Positions 6,790-13,851 of a DNA stretch of 16,243 nt are shown here, one piece after another. Made by a program: the position numbers and the translations under genes. Each line of letters opens with the position of its first letter. Positions within the stretch are counted from its first letter, which is position 1. The DNA comes from Clostridium sp. CAG:417 (GTDB taxonomy: Bacteria > Bacillota_I > Bacilli_A > RF39 > UBA660). Location of the stretch: NCBI GenBank assembly GCA_000432835.1, contig FR890372.1, positions 1 to 16,243 of the forward strand. The letters run 5' to 3'. The notes beneath the pieces are model-generated. The model saw only the letters and a program-made list of their open reading frames with translations. It did no database searches and was not told the origin of the DNA.

Positions 6790-7236
6790 ATGAATTCAGA
6801 TTACGCATATGTACACTTTACTCAACCAATTAAAGAAAGTGATCAAACTATAAATGGAGAATTGGTTCAATTAAATTCCCCAATTTTAGAGGGTGAAACT
6901 AATTTGATGGGTATATCAGAATACAATAGATTTCAAAATGACTTTCCAGATCGTATTAAAGGTGAAATTATTAAAGAAGATAATCTATTAAACGTTTTAA
7001 ATGCCTTATATGATAATTTAGGTAAAGATATTGAAAACATATCACAGGTAGATGAAGCTACAAGAACTAAATTTGAACAATTAGGTAATACTTTAGATTT
7101 TGTTAATGCAATGGAAAGTAATCAACAATCATATAAAAGTGAAGTAGAAGATTTAGCTAATAAATTATATCTTGTACAAAATCGAGTTAGGGCAGCACAA
7201 AGAAGTAAGACTCATCAAAATGGTCGCTCTATGTAA
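6790..7236 (+). CDS. Hypothetical protein, 148 residues
   Basis: AAGGAGG at 6776-6782 lies 7 bases before ATG 6790. The first ~60 residues (YAYVHFTQPI, QLNSPILEGETNLMG) look like short strands and turns. The remainder is helical and polar, ending in a basic tail (NRVRAAQRSKTHQNGRSM). There is no signal peptide, membrane segment or cysteine. I do not recognise it. It sits alone between two terminators; no convincing promoter is visible in the 116-base gap before it. The tail could bind nucleic acid or a partner, but nothing in the sequence settles this. Confidence 0.75.
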   Translation: MNSDYAYVHFTQPIKESDQTINGELVQLNSPILEGETNLMGISEYNRFQNDFPDRIKGEIIKEDNLLNVLNALYDNLGKDIENISQVDEATRTKFEQLGNTLDFVNAMESNQQSYKSEVEDLANKLYLVQNRVRAAQRSKTHQNGRSM

Positions 7237-7249
7237 ATAAAATATAAGC

Positions 7250-7276
7250 AAAAGGTATCCATTATGGATACTTTTT
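7250..7276 (+). terminator. Intrinsic terminator
   Basis: An 11-bp stem with one G-U pair (7250-7260 with 7266-7276), including GTATCC/GGATAC, has the loop ATTAT and leads into a run of seven T (7272-7278). It ends the transcript of the 148-residue gene. Confidence 0.8.
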
Positions 7277-7329
7277 TTGTTCTATTATTTAAAACATTAT
7301 CATATATTTGTTACTGTCAAGGAGAAAAT

Positions 7330-7968
7330 ATGAAAATATCTTTACCAGTTTATTCTAAAGGAGAAGAAGTAATAAATAGTATGACACATGGAGTAGGAGC
7401 AGTATTATCGCTAATAGGAACATTTGTAGTAACTAATTTGACAAAAGAAAAAATATCTTTAATTTCAGGACTTATCTTTTGCATATCTTTATTCTTATTA
7501 TATACCGCATCTGCTATATACCATGGATTACCAAAAAGTTCTAAAATAAAAAGAATCATGAGAGTAATAGATCATTGTAATGTTTTTATTTTAGAAGCAG
7601 GAACATTTACACCAGTTTGTCTTATCGCTTTATCAGATAAAATAGGTATAGTATACTTTTATATTATATGGTTAATAACAATTATTGGAATAATCATAAA
7701 TATAATCGATGTAGATAAATATGAAAATATATCTCTAATATTACATTTAATAATGGGATGGTCAGTACTATTCGTATTTAATAAATTATTAAGATCTTTA
7801 AATATAGAAGAATTAAGATATCTTTTTGGTGGGGGATTATTTTATACAGTAGGTTCTTTTCTATATTATATAGGTTCAACAAAAAAATACATGCATTCAA
7901 TATTTCATATATTTTGTTTATTAGGATCCTATTATCATTTCCTATTGGTATATAGTTTACTAAAATAA
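7330..7968 (+). CDS. trhA: Hemolysin III / TrhA family membrane protein (PAQR superfamily)
   Basis: This 212-residue integral membrane protein starts at ATG 7330, with AAGGAG at 7319-7324. An in-frame ATG at 7264 lies inside the preceding terminator and is rejected. Family landmarks run in order: SKGEEVINSMTHGVGAVLSL at the N-terminus, YTASAIYHG, RVIDHCNVFILEAGTFTP, GGGLFYTVGSFLYY, and HSIFHIFCLLGSYYHF at the C-terminus. The conserved His residues in YHG and HSIFH and the Asp of IDHCN are the likely metal-binding set of the PAQR fold. About seven membrane helices are visible and the length is normal. Bacterial members are linked to membrane energetics and lipid homeostasis; the 'hemolysin' name is historical. 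It converges on the nagZ-like gene. Confidence 0.93.
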   Translation: MKISLPVYSKGEEVINSMTHGVGAVLSLIGTFVVTNLTKEKISLISGLIFCISLFLLYTASAIYHGLPKSSKIKRIMRVIDHCNVFILEAGTFTPVCLIALSDKIGIVYFYIIWLITIIGIIINIIDVDKYENISLILHLIMGWSVLFVFNKLLRSLNIEELRYLFGGGLFYTVGSFLYYIGSTKKYMHSIFHIFCLLGSYYHFLLVYSLLK

Positions 7969-7970
7969 AA

Positions 7971-7991
7971 AACATAGCGTAAAGCCATGTT
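7971..7991. terminator. Bidirectional terminator between converging genes
   Basis: AACATAGC (7971-7978) and GCCATGTT (7984-7991) pair around a 5-base loop. The pairing is complete in the minus-strand transcript, with one G-U, and has one A-C mismatch in the plus-strand transcript. T-runs follow on both sides. The stem overlaps the stop codon of the minus-strand gene. Confidence 0.75.
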
Positions 7992-9360
7992 ATTTTTGTA
8001 TATCGAACATCATACCCTTATAATATTTCCAAGCTAATATTCTTAGTGAAAGCTTATTAATTTGTTTCTCACTAATAGTACCATCATTAACAGCTTTTTT
8101 TATTTCGTCAAAACTCTCCTTGTAATTAGTAACCATAATTAAATCATTACCAGCAAGAATAGCCTTAACAGTCTTATTAGGAATTGAACTAACAGCACCC
8201 ATATCTAAGTCATCCGTTGTAATTATACCGGAATAATCCAAACTGCCTCGTAATAAATTATGTACACTTGGTGAAAGAGAAGCAGGGTTATTAGCATCCA
8301 TACTCTTAACTATATTATGACTAACCAGAATATTTTCTGCTAAAGCATCAATACCAGCCTCAAAAGGAGGTAAATCATTTCTAACTATACTCTCATAAGT
8401 TCTATTATCAACAGAACTATTATAATGAGTATCAGTATTATTACCATATCCAGGGAAGTGCTTCAAAGTATAAGAAACATGAGTCTTTTTACTAGCTTCT
8501 ATTACAGTCTTAGCATATTCAGCAGTAGCAGCCGTATTTTCTCCTAGGGATCTGTCATACATATAATCAGAAGAATTAGTAGTCACATCAACAACAGGGG
8601 CCAAATTAAGATTAATACCCAGATTATTTAAAAAATCACTCTTATTTATAGTATCCTCCTTAATAGCTGAAAGACCACCACTATTATATAGTTCTTTAGA
8701 AGACTTAAACTTAGAACTAATTAATTTAGGATTACTACTAGCCCTAACAACCTTTCCACCTTCCTCATCAACCGCCGTTAAATAGGGAATACGAGCTCTT
8801 TTCTGCAAATTACCAATCATAGTTTTAACATCATTTTCACTCTTATCCTTAAAATCATTCTCATAAAAAACAAATCCCCCAAAATTATACTTAGATAACT
8901 CATCAATATAATTATCTCCTGGATATCTTACAAGTAATAGTTGTGCAATCTTATCATCTAAAGACAAAGTATCAATCTTTTGTTTAGCAAGTTTATAAAA
9001 CTGACTAAAAATACCATTATCAGAAGAATACTCAGGAATAGATTCATAATCCTCAGAAACTGGAACAGTAGAAAAACTAACAATAGAAGCATTTTGTAAA
9101 GAACTAGTATTACTTAAGACACCAGTATATGAAATAACTATTTGACTACCAACATCAAAATCCAAATCATTATTCTTGAAAGTATAAATCAAATTATTAC
9201 TATCCTGTACCACAACTCTAGAACTACTCTTACTAAGGACACAAACATTTAACTTATTAGTTTTAGAAACATCATCTTTTTTAGTAAAATGTGATAAAGC
9301 TACAAAAGATGCTAATAATATAGTTATACCCAAAATACCAAAAAATATTTTCTTTTTCAT
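7990..9360 (-). CDS. nagZ: Family 3 glycoside hydrolase, NagZ-like beta-N-acetylglucosaminidase
   Basis: This 456-residue protein has an N-terminal membrane segment (residues 4-23, FFGILGITILLASFVALSHF) without a lipobox Cys, so it is probably a signal peptide or anchor exporting the enzyme to the cell surface. Residues ~35-100 form an extra small beta domain (VVVQDSNNLIYTF, VGSQIVISYTGVL) that resembles DUF3221. The catalytic domain covers ~130-450: DEEGGKVVR, KHFPG at 300-304, the Asp310-Thr-His312 dyad typical of NagZ acid/base residues, and the nucleophile Asp383 in GIITTDDLDMGAV. It would release GlcNAc from peptidoglycan fragments during wall turnover. The start follows AGGTGA on the minus strand. 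The gene is transcribed divergently from the fibre operon. NagZ-type is favoured over other family 3 enzymes because of the D-x-H dyad. Confidence 0.9.
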   Translation of the reverse strand: MKKKIFFGILGITILLASFVALSHFTKKDDVSKTNKLNVCVLSKSSSRVVVQDSNNLIYTFKNNDLDFDVGSQIVISYTGVLSNTSSLQNASIVSFSTVPVSEDYESIPEYSSDNGIFSQFYKLAKQKIDTLSLDDKIAQLLLVRYPGDNYIDELSKYNFGGFVFYENDFKDKSENDVKTMIGNLQKRARIPYLTAVDEEGGKVVRASSNPKLISSKFKSSKELYNSGGLSAIKEDTINKSDFLNNLGINLNLAPVVDVTTNSSDYMYDRSLGENTAATAEYAKTVIEASKKTHVSYTLKHFPGYGNNTDTHYNSSVDNRTYESIVRNDLPPFEAGIDALAENILVSHNIVKSMDANNPASLSPSVHNLLRGSLDYSGIITTDDLDMGAVSSIPNKTVKAILAGNDLIMVTNYKESFDEIKKAVNDGTISEKQINKLSLRILAWKYYKGMMFDIQK

Positions 9361-9530
9361 AAAAATTCACCTACCGATAAAATTATATTTTATTAAAATA
9401 AGCAATATGAACGAATTATAAAATAATACTTAAGTATATTTATAACAATATATGGAAATATTAATAACAAACTATTAAAAAAATAGTTTAGATATAAATT
9501 TAATTTTTATTAAAAAATTTTATTTACCAG

Positions 9531-9559
9531 TTGAAAAAAGTAAAATTTTGTATTATCAT
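9531..9559 (+). promoter_or_regulatory. Promoter of the subunit operon
   Basis: TTGAAA at 9531-9536 and TATCAT at 9554-9559 are 17 bases apart. The second subunit locus downstream has TTGAAA and TATAAT with the same spacing, each followed closely by the same 12-base box, which supports both promoters. Confidence 0.55.
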
Positions 9560-9566
9560 TAATTGT

Positions 9567-9578
9567 GATAATAGGGTA
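9567..9578 (+). promoter_or_regulatory. Shared 12-base leader box, copy 1
   Basis: GATAATAGGGTA lies 7 bases after the -10 box, near the expected transcription start. The same 12 bases occur at 15913-15924 before the seventh subunit gene, and both copies are followed within a few bases by TATAAT-like sequence and ATG. It may be an operator or the first part of a leader RNA. Confidence 0.5.
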
Positions 9579-9633
9579 GGGATTATAATGTAGTATATCT
9601 CATTAGTATATTTATCTGACCTAATTATTATGA

Positions 9634-9645
9634 GTCCATATGGAC
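9634..9645 (+). promoter_or_regulatory. 12-bp palindrome in the operon leader
   Basis: GTCCATATGGAC is a perfect palindrome about 70 bases after the predicted promoter. It could be a dimeric repressor site within the leader or the tip of an RNA structure. Confidence 0.45.
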
Positions 9646-9670
9646 ATTGCAACTAGCAAAACAGAAGATA

Positions 9671-9686
9671 ATATAAAATTTTATAT
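9671..9686 (+). repeat. 16-bp all-A/T palindrome next to the ribosome binding site
   Basis: ATATAAAATTTTATAT at 9671-9686 is a perfect palindrome touching the GGAGGTGAG ribosome binding site (9687-9695) of the first subunit gene. With no loop it would form a weak hairpin at best, and in A/T-rich DNA it may be chance. Confidence 0.35.
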
Positions 9687-9701
9687 GGAGGTGAGAAAAA
9701 G

Positions 9702-10250
9702 ATGAAGAAGGAAAACAGTCGTACTAACTATATTGTAATAGCATTATTGGTATTAGTAATTGGAATTAGTATTGGTTATGCTGCTTTATCAGCAACATTA
9801 AATATTAATGGTTCTTCAACAATTGGTAAGGCATCTTGGGATGTACATTTTGCTAATATAATTGAAACTGCTGGTGGAGTAACAGCTACTAAGGCAGCTA
9901 CTATTACATCTGGTAATGCAACTGAAGTAACTTATGATGTAACTCTTGCTAAACCAGGAGATTACTATGAGTTCGAAGTTGATGTAGAAAATACTGGTAC
10001 ATTACCAGCAAAAATCTCTACAGCACCAACATTAGGTGGAGTATCTGCTGCACAAGACGTATATTTGAATTATACAGTTAAATGGAAAGATTCAAATGCT
10101 GATCCTGCAACAGGAGACGAAATCGCAGCTGGAGATAAAAAAACAGCAGTTGTTAGAATAGAGTATGATAAAAATGTAAGTTCTGATCAATTACCTACAA
10201 CAGGTGAAACATTAGCATTAACATTTTCTATGAACTTTGTTCAAGCATAA
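9702..10250 (+). CDS. SipW-type secreted fibre subunit 1 (TasA/camelysin-like)
   Basis: This 182-residue protein starts at ATG 9702 after GGAGGTGAG. The N-terminus is a short basic stretch, a hydrophobic core (YIVIALLVLVIGISIGYAAL), and the SipW-type cleavage region GYAALSATLNINGSST. The mature part is a predicted beta-sandwich with the family pattern KPGDYYEFEVDVENTGTLPA, as in TasA and camelysin (CalY), and ends in FSMNFVQA. It contains no Cys. The protein probably passes through Sec, is cut by the SipW-like peptidase encoded downstream, and polymerises at the cell surface. It is the first of five tandem paralogs. An 11-bp hairpin without a T-run follows it, which may raise the amount of this subunit compared with the next ones. 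Family membership is firm; fibre formation is inferred from TasA. Confidence 0.85.
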   Translation: MKKENSRTNYIVIALLVLVIGISIGYAALSATLNINGSSTIGKASWDVHFANIIETAGGVTATKAATITSGNATEVTYDVTLAKPGDYYEFEVDVENTGTLPAKISTAPTLGGVSAAQDVYLNYTVKWKDSNADPATGDEIAAGDKKTAVVRIEYDKNVSSDQLPTTGETLALTFSMNFVQA

Positions 10251-10258
10251 AAAAGTAA

Positions 10259-10284
10259 TTAACTACTCAATACTGAGTAGTTAA
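10259..10284 (+). promoter_or_regulatory. Hairpin after subunit 1 (processing or attenuation site)
   Basis: A perfect 11-bp stem (10259-10269 with 10274-10284) with the loop ATAC has no T-run after it, so it is not a full terminator. Its core ACTACTC/GAGTAGT is the same as in the hairpin that ends the five-gene array at 12587-12611. Confidence 0.65.
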
Positions 10285-10326
10285 CTCGTTCAATAAGGAT
10301 TTATAAATTAAAATGGAGGATTATAT

Positions 10327-10878
10327 ATGAACAATGAAAAAAAAGGACGTGGCAGTTTTATTGCAATTTTAGTTCTAGTATTAGTACTTGGAATTAGTAT
10401 TGGTTATGCTGCACTATCAACTACATTAAATATTAATGGATCAACAACAATCGGAAAATCATCATGGGATGTACATTTTGCAAATGTTATCGAAACAGCT
10501 GGTGGAGTAACAGCTACTAAAGCAGCAGCAATCACAGCAGGACAAACTACAGAAGTAACTTATGAAGTTACATTACCAACACCTGGAACTTTCTATGAAT
10601 TTACAGTAGACGTAGTAAATGCAGGAAGCTTAGATGCTAAATTATCAGCAGATGCTACAGTTGAAGGAGTAAGTGCTGCTCAAGCTGTATATACAAAATA
10701 CTCAGTAGTATGGAGTGATACTGGTGTAGCACCAAAAACTGGAGATGTAATCACAGCAGGTCAAAAGAAAACTGCAAAAGTAAGAGTTGAATACAATAAA
10801 GATGTTACTGCTGCTCAATTACCAACAACTGATCAAGTATTAACATTAACAGCTTCAATGAACTTCATTCAAGCATAA
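10327..10878 (+). CDS. SipW-type secreted fibre subunit 2
   Basis: GGAGGA at 10315-10320 precedes ATG 10327. The 183-residue product is the closest relative of subunit 1: both share GYAALS.TLNINGS.TIGK.SWDVHFANVIETAGGVTATKAA. The conserved PGTFYEFTVDVVNAGSLDAK motif and the C-terminal ASMNFIQA mark the same beta-sandwich. It differs from subunit 1 mainly in the surface stretch around residues 105-150 (ADATVEGVSAAQAVYTKYS). The 76-base gap before it holds the ACTACTC hairpin. Adjacent near-duplicates suggest recent tandem duplication, and a fibre that may mix subunits. Confidence 0.85.
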   Translation: MNNEKKGRGSFIAILVLVLVLGISIGYAALSTTLNINGSTTIGKSSWDVHFANVIETAGGVTATKAAAITAGQTTEVTYEVTLPTPGTFYEFTVDVVNAGSLDAKLSADATVEGVSAAQAVYTKYSVVWSDTGVAPKTGDVITAGQKKTAKVRVEYNKDVTAAQLPTTDQVLTLTASMNFIQA

Positions 10879-10910
10879 TAAAATAGAGAAATAATAAATA
10901 GGAGTTAGAA

Positions 10911-11447
10911 ATGAAAAAGAAGAAAAATTCAAGTTTCGTAGTAATAGCCTTATTATTAATAGTAACTATTAGCATCGGTTATGCTGCATTATCAACAACA
11001 TTAAATATCAATGGTACATCAACAATTAAAACACAAACTTGGGATGTACACTTTGCAAACGTAAAAGCAACAACTACTACTGGTGCAACAGTAACAAAAG
11101 CACCAACGATTACTGAAGGAAAAACAACAGAAGTAACTTATAATGTTGCTCTAAATCAACCAGGATCAGTATATGAATTTACAGTAGATGTAGTAAATGG
11201 TGGTACAATCGCTGCTAAAACATCAGCAATACCAACATTGGGGGGAAATACACAACCTACAATCTTTAATTATACAGTTACTTGGTCTGATGGATCACCT
11301 ATTACTGCAAATACAGCATTAGCAGCTGGAGATAAAAAAACTGTAAAAGTAAGAATCGAATATAAGAAAGATATTACAGCAGCTCAATTACCATCAGCTG
11401 ATACAGCATTATCATTAACTTGTTCAATACCATACGTACAAGCTTAA
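10911..11447 (+). CDS. SipW-type secreted fibre subunit 3
   Basis: This 178-residue protein starts 32 bases after the previous stop, with AGGAG at 10900-10904. The signal region (FVVIALLLIVTISIGYAALS) and the start of the mature chain (TTLNINGTSTIKTQTWDVHFANV) match the other paralogs. The insert between strands contains a Thr-rich stretch (KATTTTGATVTKAPTITEG). The family motif PGSVYEFTVDVVNGGTIAAK and the end CSIPYVQA are present. The single Cys near the C-terminus (LSLTCSIPYVQA) is unusual, because subunits 1, 2, 4 and 5 have none. It could form an intermolecular disulphide, but this is speculation. Confidence 0.85.
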   Translation: MKKKKNSSFVVIALLLIVTISIGYAALSTTLNINGTSTIKTQTWDVHFANVKATTTTGATVTKAPTITEGKTTEVTYNVALNQPGSVYEFTVDVVNGGTIAAKTSAIPTLGGNTQPTIFNYTVTWSDGSPITANTALAAGDKKTVKVRIEYKKDITAAQLPSADTALSLTCSIPYVQA

Positions 11448-11471
11448 TAAGAAAACAGAGGAGGTAAAAAT

Positions 11472-12008
11472 ATGAGAGAAATTAAAAGAAAAAGCTATAT
11501 TTTACCTATCTTTGCTTTAGTAGTTGTAATATTATCTGTAGGTTATGCTGCTATCACAGCGACACTAAACATTACAGGTACATCAACAATTACTAAAAAC
11601 ACTTGGAATATTCATTTTCAAGACTTATCAGTAACCAGTGGAAGCGTAACAGCTGCAACACCAGCAGCGATTACAACTAATAATCATGCTGAAATAACAT
11701 ATACTGTAACACTTCCAAAGCCTGGGGATTTCTATGAATTTACTGTAAACATAGTAAATGCTGGAACAATCGCTGCCAAAACATCAGCAGCCCCAACATT
11801 ATCAGGAAATACTCAAAGCGCTGTTATGACTTATACGGCAACATGGTCAGATGGAACAGCAATTGCTCCCAATACAACCTTAGCAGCTGGAGCCAGTAAG
11901 AAAATGAAGTTAAGAGTACAATATAGGAAGGACATAACATCTTCTCAATTACCAACAGCAGATACAACATTAACACTAAAATTTTCTTTGCCAATAGTAC
12001 AGGCGTAA
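11472..12008 (+). CDS. SipW-type secreted fibre subunit 4
   Basis: GAGGAGG lies just before ATG 11472, 24 bases after subunit 3. The 178-residue product keeps the pattern (YAAITATLNITGTSTITKNTW, PGDFYEFTVNIVNAGTIAAK, FSLPIVQA) but is the most divergent of the five at the signal peptide (SYILPIFALVVVILSVGYAA) and at WNIHFQDL in place of WDVHFANV. Basic residues near the end (KKMKLRVQYRKDITSSQLP) match the paralog motif YKKDITAAQLPTAD. It is probably another structural subunit. Confidence 0.85.
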   Translation: MREIKRKSYILPIFALVVVILSVGYAAITATLNITGTSTITKNTWNIHFQDLSVTSGSVTAATPAAITTNNHAEITYTVTLPKPGDFYEFTVNIVNAGTIAAKTSAAPTLSGNTQSAVMTYTATWSDGTAIAPNTTLAAGASKKMKLRVQYRKDITSSQLPTADTTLTLKFSLPIVQA

Positions 12009-12027
12009 AAATAGGAAGGAATTAATT

Positions 12028-12573
12028 ATGAATAAGAGTAAAAAGAAAAGTAGTTTTGCTGTCCCATTACTATTATTGTTAGTAATCAGTATTAGTATCG
12101 GTTATGCTGCATTATCAACAACATTAAATATTAATGGTACATCAACAATCAAAAAACAAACTTGGAGTGTATATTTTGATACATTAACAGTAACTAGTGG
12201 AAGTGCAACAGCAACAACACCTGCAGCAGTAGATACTGGAAAAACAAAAGTATCATATGCAGTAACATTAAATACTCCAGGACAATTCTATGAATTCACA
12301 GTAGCAGTTAAAAATGCTGGTACATTAGGAGCTAAATTAAGTGCTGCTCCAACAAAAGGAGGATTAAGCACAACTCAAGCAGTATATACAAACTATACAG
12401 CAGTATGGACTGATACATCAAAAGCACCAGCAGCAGGAGATACAATCGCTGCCGGAAAATCAAGATCAGTTAAAGTAAGAGTTGAATACAAAAAAGATAT
12501 TACAGCAGCTCAATTACCAACAGCAGATCAAGCATTATCATTAACATACGCAATGAACTTCGTTCAAGCATAA
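12028..12573 (+). CDS. SipW-type secreted fibre subunit 5
   Basis: AGGAAGGA lies before ATG 12028, 19 bases after subunit 4. The 181-residue product shares its signal region and early mature chain (ISIGYAALSTTLNINGTSTIKKQTW) almost exactly with subunit 3, while residues ~100-150 (SAAPTKGGLSTTQAVYTNYTAV) resemble subunits 1 and 2. It therefore looks like a mosaic of its neighbours, as expected if paralogs recombine. It ends in YAMNFVQA. A strong ACTACTC hairpin closes the array directly after it. Confidence 0.85.
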   Translation: MNKSKKKSSFAVPLLLLLVISISIGYAALSTTLNINGTSTIKKQTWSVYFDTLTVTSGSATATTPAAVDTGKTKVSYAVTLNTPGQFYEFTVAVKNAGTLGAKLSAAPTKGGLSTTQAVYTNYTAVWTDTSKAPAAGDTIAAGKSRSVKVRVEYKKDITAAQLPTADQALSLTYAMNFVQA

Positions 12574-12586
12574 TTTAAATAAGAAA

Positions 12587-12611
12587 TACTACTCGGTATA
12601 TCCGAGTAGTA
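12587..12611 (+). terminator. Hairpin closing the five-subunit array (leaky terminator)
   Basis: A perfect 10-bp stem (12587-12596 with 12602-12611), TACTACTCGG/CCGAGTAGTA, with a 5-base loop is followed only by a weak T-rich stretch (ACTTATTATTTG). Partial read-through would give less peptidase than subunit mRNA. The core equals that of the hairpin after subunit 1. Confidence 0.6.
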
Positions 12612-12624
12612 GACTTATTATTTG

Positions 12625-12658
12625 TTATATATATTAATTTTTTAGTTAATATATATAA
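12625..12658 (+). repeat. 13-bp A/T-only inverted repeat before sipW
   Basis: A perfect 13-bp inverted repeat (12625-12637 with 12646-12658), made only of A and T, surrounds an 8-base T-rich loop in the leader of the peptidase gene. It has no T-run on its 3' side. It may influence translation or mRNA stability, or be a by-product of base composition. Confidence 0.5.
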
Positions 12659-12690
12659 GAGATAAAACAAGTATCATAGGAGTAGATAAT

Positions 12691-13851
12691 ATGCAAAAAA
12701 AGAATATAAAAAGTGGGTTATTATTATCGGTGTTACTAGTATATGTATTTATCTATAGATTCATAATTCTAAAAAGTTATTTAAAATATTCAGAATCATT
12801 AACCGCAGCTTTGATAATTTTATTAACTGGAATCGCCATATTAATATTAGGCTTTCAAAAAGATAAAGAAAATAGAATCAAAAAATACGTTACTAAAATG
12901 ACACTAACAATTATAGTCGTATTCTTTGCAATATCATATGCAGCAGGATTAGTAGTAGGTTTCTTAAAGAATGCTTACTCATTAAATGCTACATCAATTA
13001 TTGATAACACTTTTGCTCCCATAGTCATAATTATTTGTACTGAATTATTTAGATATGTCTTAATAAGTGGTAACAAAAATAATAAAATTATGACTGTCTT
13101 AACAACAGTGGTAGTTATTTTGTTTGAGTTAGCTCTAAATGTCAAAGGAATAGATCCAAGTGATTTAACAGGAACATTTAAAACAACAACAGCACTTATA
13201 TTACCGATTATCTCTAAAAACCTAGTCTTAAGTTATTTATCTTATAAAGTAGGATTTAAACCGGGACTAGCTTATCGCTTAATAATGGACATCTACGTAT
13301 ACATAATGCCAATAATACCAGATTTAGGCGACTATCTAAATTCCATGATTGGAATAGGATTACCATTCATACTATACATATATACATCACGAGCCTTAAA
13401 TGAATATTATAATGGAATAGAAAGAGAATATCGAAAAGAAACATTTAAAATAGCTGATATACCAGTAGTAGCATTCATTGTAGTATTAGTATGTTTAGTT
13501 TCAGGATTCTTCCCATATTACCTAATAGGAGTAGGATCAGGTTCCATGTATCCTAAAATAAAAAAAGGGGATGCCGTTATAATACATAAAATAAAAAGCG
13601 CTAAAGAATTAAAAGTAGGACAGGTAATAGCCTTCAAATCAGGAAATAAAGTATACGTACATAGATTAATACAGATTGAAGAAAAAGATAATAAAGTTTA
13701 TTATCGTACAAAAGGTGATGCTAATAATACACCAGATTATATGGATTTAACTATAAAAGATGTCAAAGGAATAGTAAAATTTGATGTGCCATATATAGCT
13801 TATCCAAGTGTATATTTATCAGAATTTATGAGTAAGGAGAAAAAAGGATGA
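12691..13851 (+). CDS. sipW: SipW-like ER-type signal peptidase I with large membrane domain
   Basis: This 386-residue protein starts at ATG 12691, with AGGAG at 12678-12682. The C-terminal ~110 residues are an S26B (SipW/ER-type) signal peptidase: catalytic Ser285 in GSGSMYPKIKKGD, His324 in VYVHRL (His in place of the Lys of ordinary bacterial enzymes), and the Asp box KGDANNTPD at 341-349. The N-terminal ~250 residues are a polytopic membrane domain with about eight hydrophobic segments, far more than the one or two in B. subtilis SipW. The enzyme should cleave the signal peptides of the neighbouring subunits at the GYAALS region. The next gene overlaps its stop by 4 bases (ATGA), so the two are translationally coupled. 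Confidence 0.92.
   Translation: MQKKNIKSGLLLSVLLVYVFIYRFIILKSYLKYSESLTAALIILLTGIAILILGFQKDKENRIKKYVTKMTLTIIVVFFAISYAAGLVVGFLKNAYSLNATSIIDNTFAPIVIIICTELFRYVLISGNKNNKIMTVLTTVVVILFELALNVKGIDPSDLTGTFKTTTALILPIISKNLVLSYLSYKVGFKPGLAYRLIMDIYVYIMPIIPDLGDYLNSMIGIGLPFILYIYTSRALNEYYNGIEREYRKETFKIADIPVVAFIVVLVCLVSGFFPYYLIGVGSGSMYPKIKKGDAVIIHKIKSAKELKVGQVIAFKSGNKVYVHRLIQIEEKDNKVYYRTKGDANNTPDYMDLTIKDVKGIVKFDVPYIAYPSVYLSEFMSKEKKG

Larger units (their letters stand above)
9361..9701. other. Divergent intergenic region with promoters and leader
   Basis: This 341-base A/T-rich region contains no gene. It holds the nagZ-like start signals on the minus strand, the promoter and leader of the subunit operon on the plus strand, and two perfect palindromes. 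For the minus strand, a TATAAT-like box lies near the start codon, but no good -35 partner is clear. Confidence 0.7.

Noticed and set aside
7264..7329. Longer N-terminus for the TrhA gene from ATG 7264
   Set aside because: That ATG lies inside the preceding terminator stem and lacks a binding site, while ATG 7330 has AAGGAG and gives the normal family N-terminus.
9567..9701. Known riboswitch (for example c-di-GMP or preQ1) in the subunit leader
   Set aside because: I could not find the conserved core bases of any riboswitch class I know; only an unexplained shared box and palindromes remain.
9702..12573. CRISPR or non-coding repeat array
   Set aside because: The repeats are full coding paralogs about 550-600 bases apart, each with its own ribosome binding site; there are no short repeats with regular spacers.
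13848..13851. Mycoplasma-type code with TGA read as Trp
   Set aside because: TGA ends the sipW frame in a classic ATGA overlap, and TGG encodes Trp throughout, so the standard bacterial code fits.
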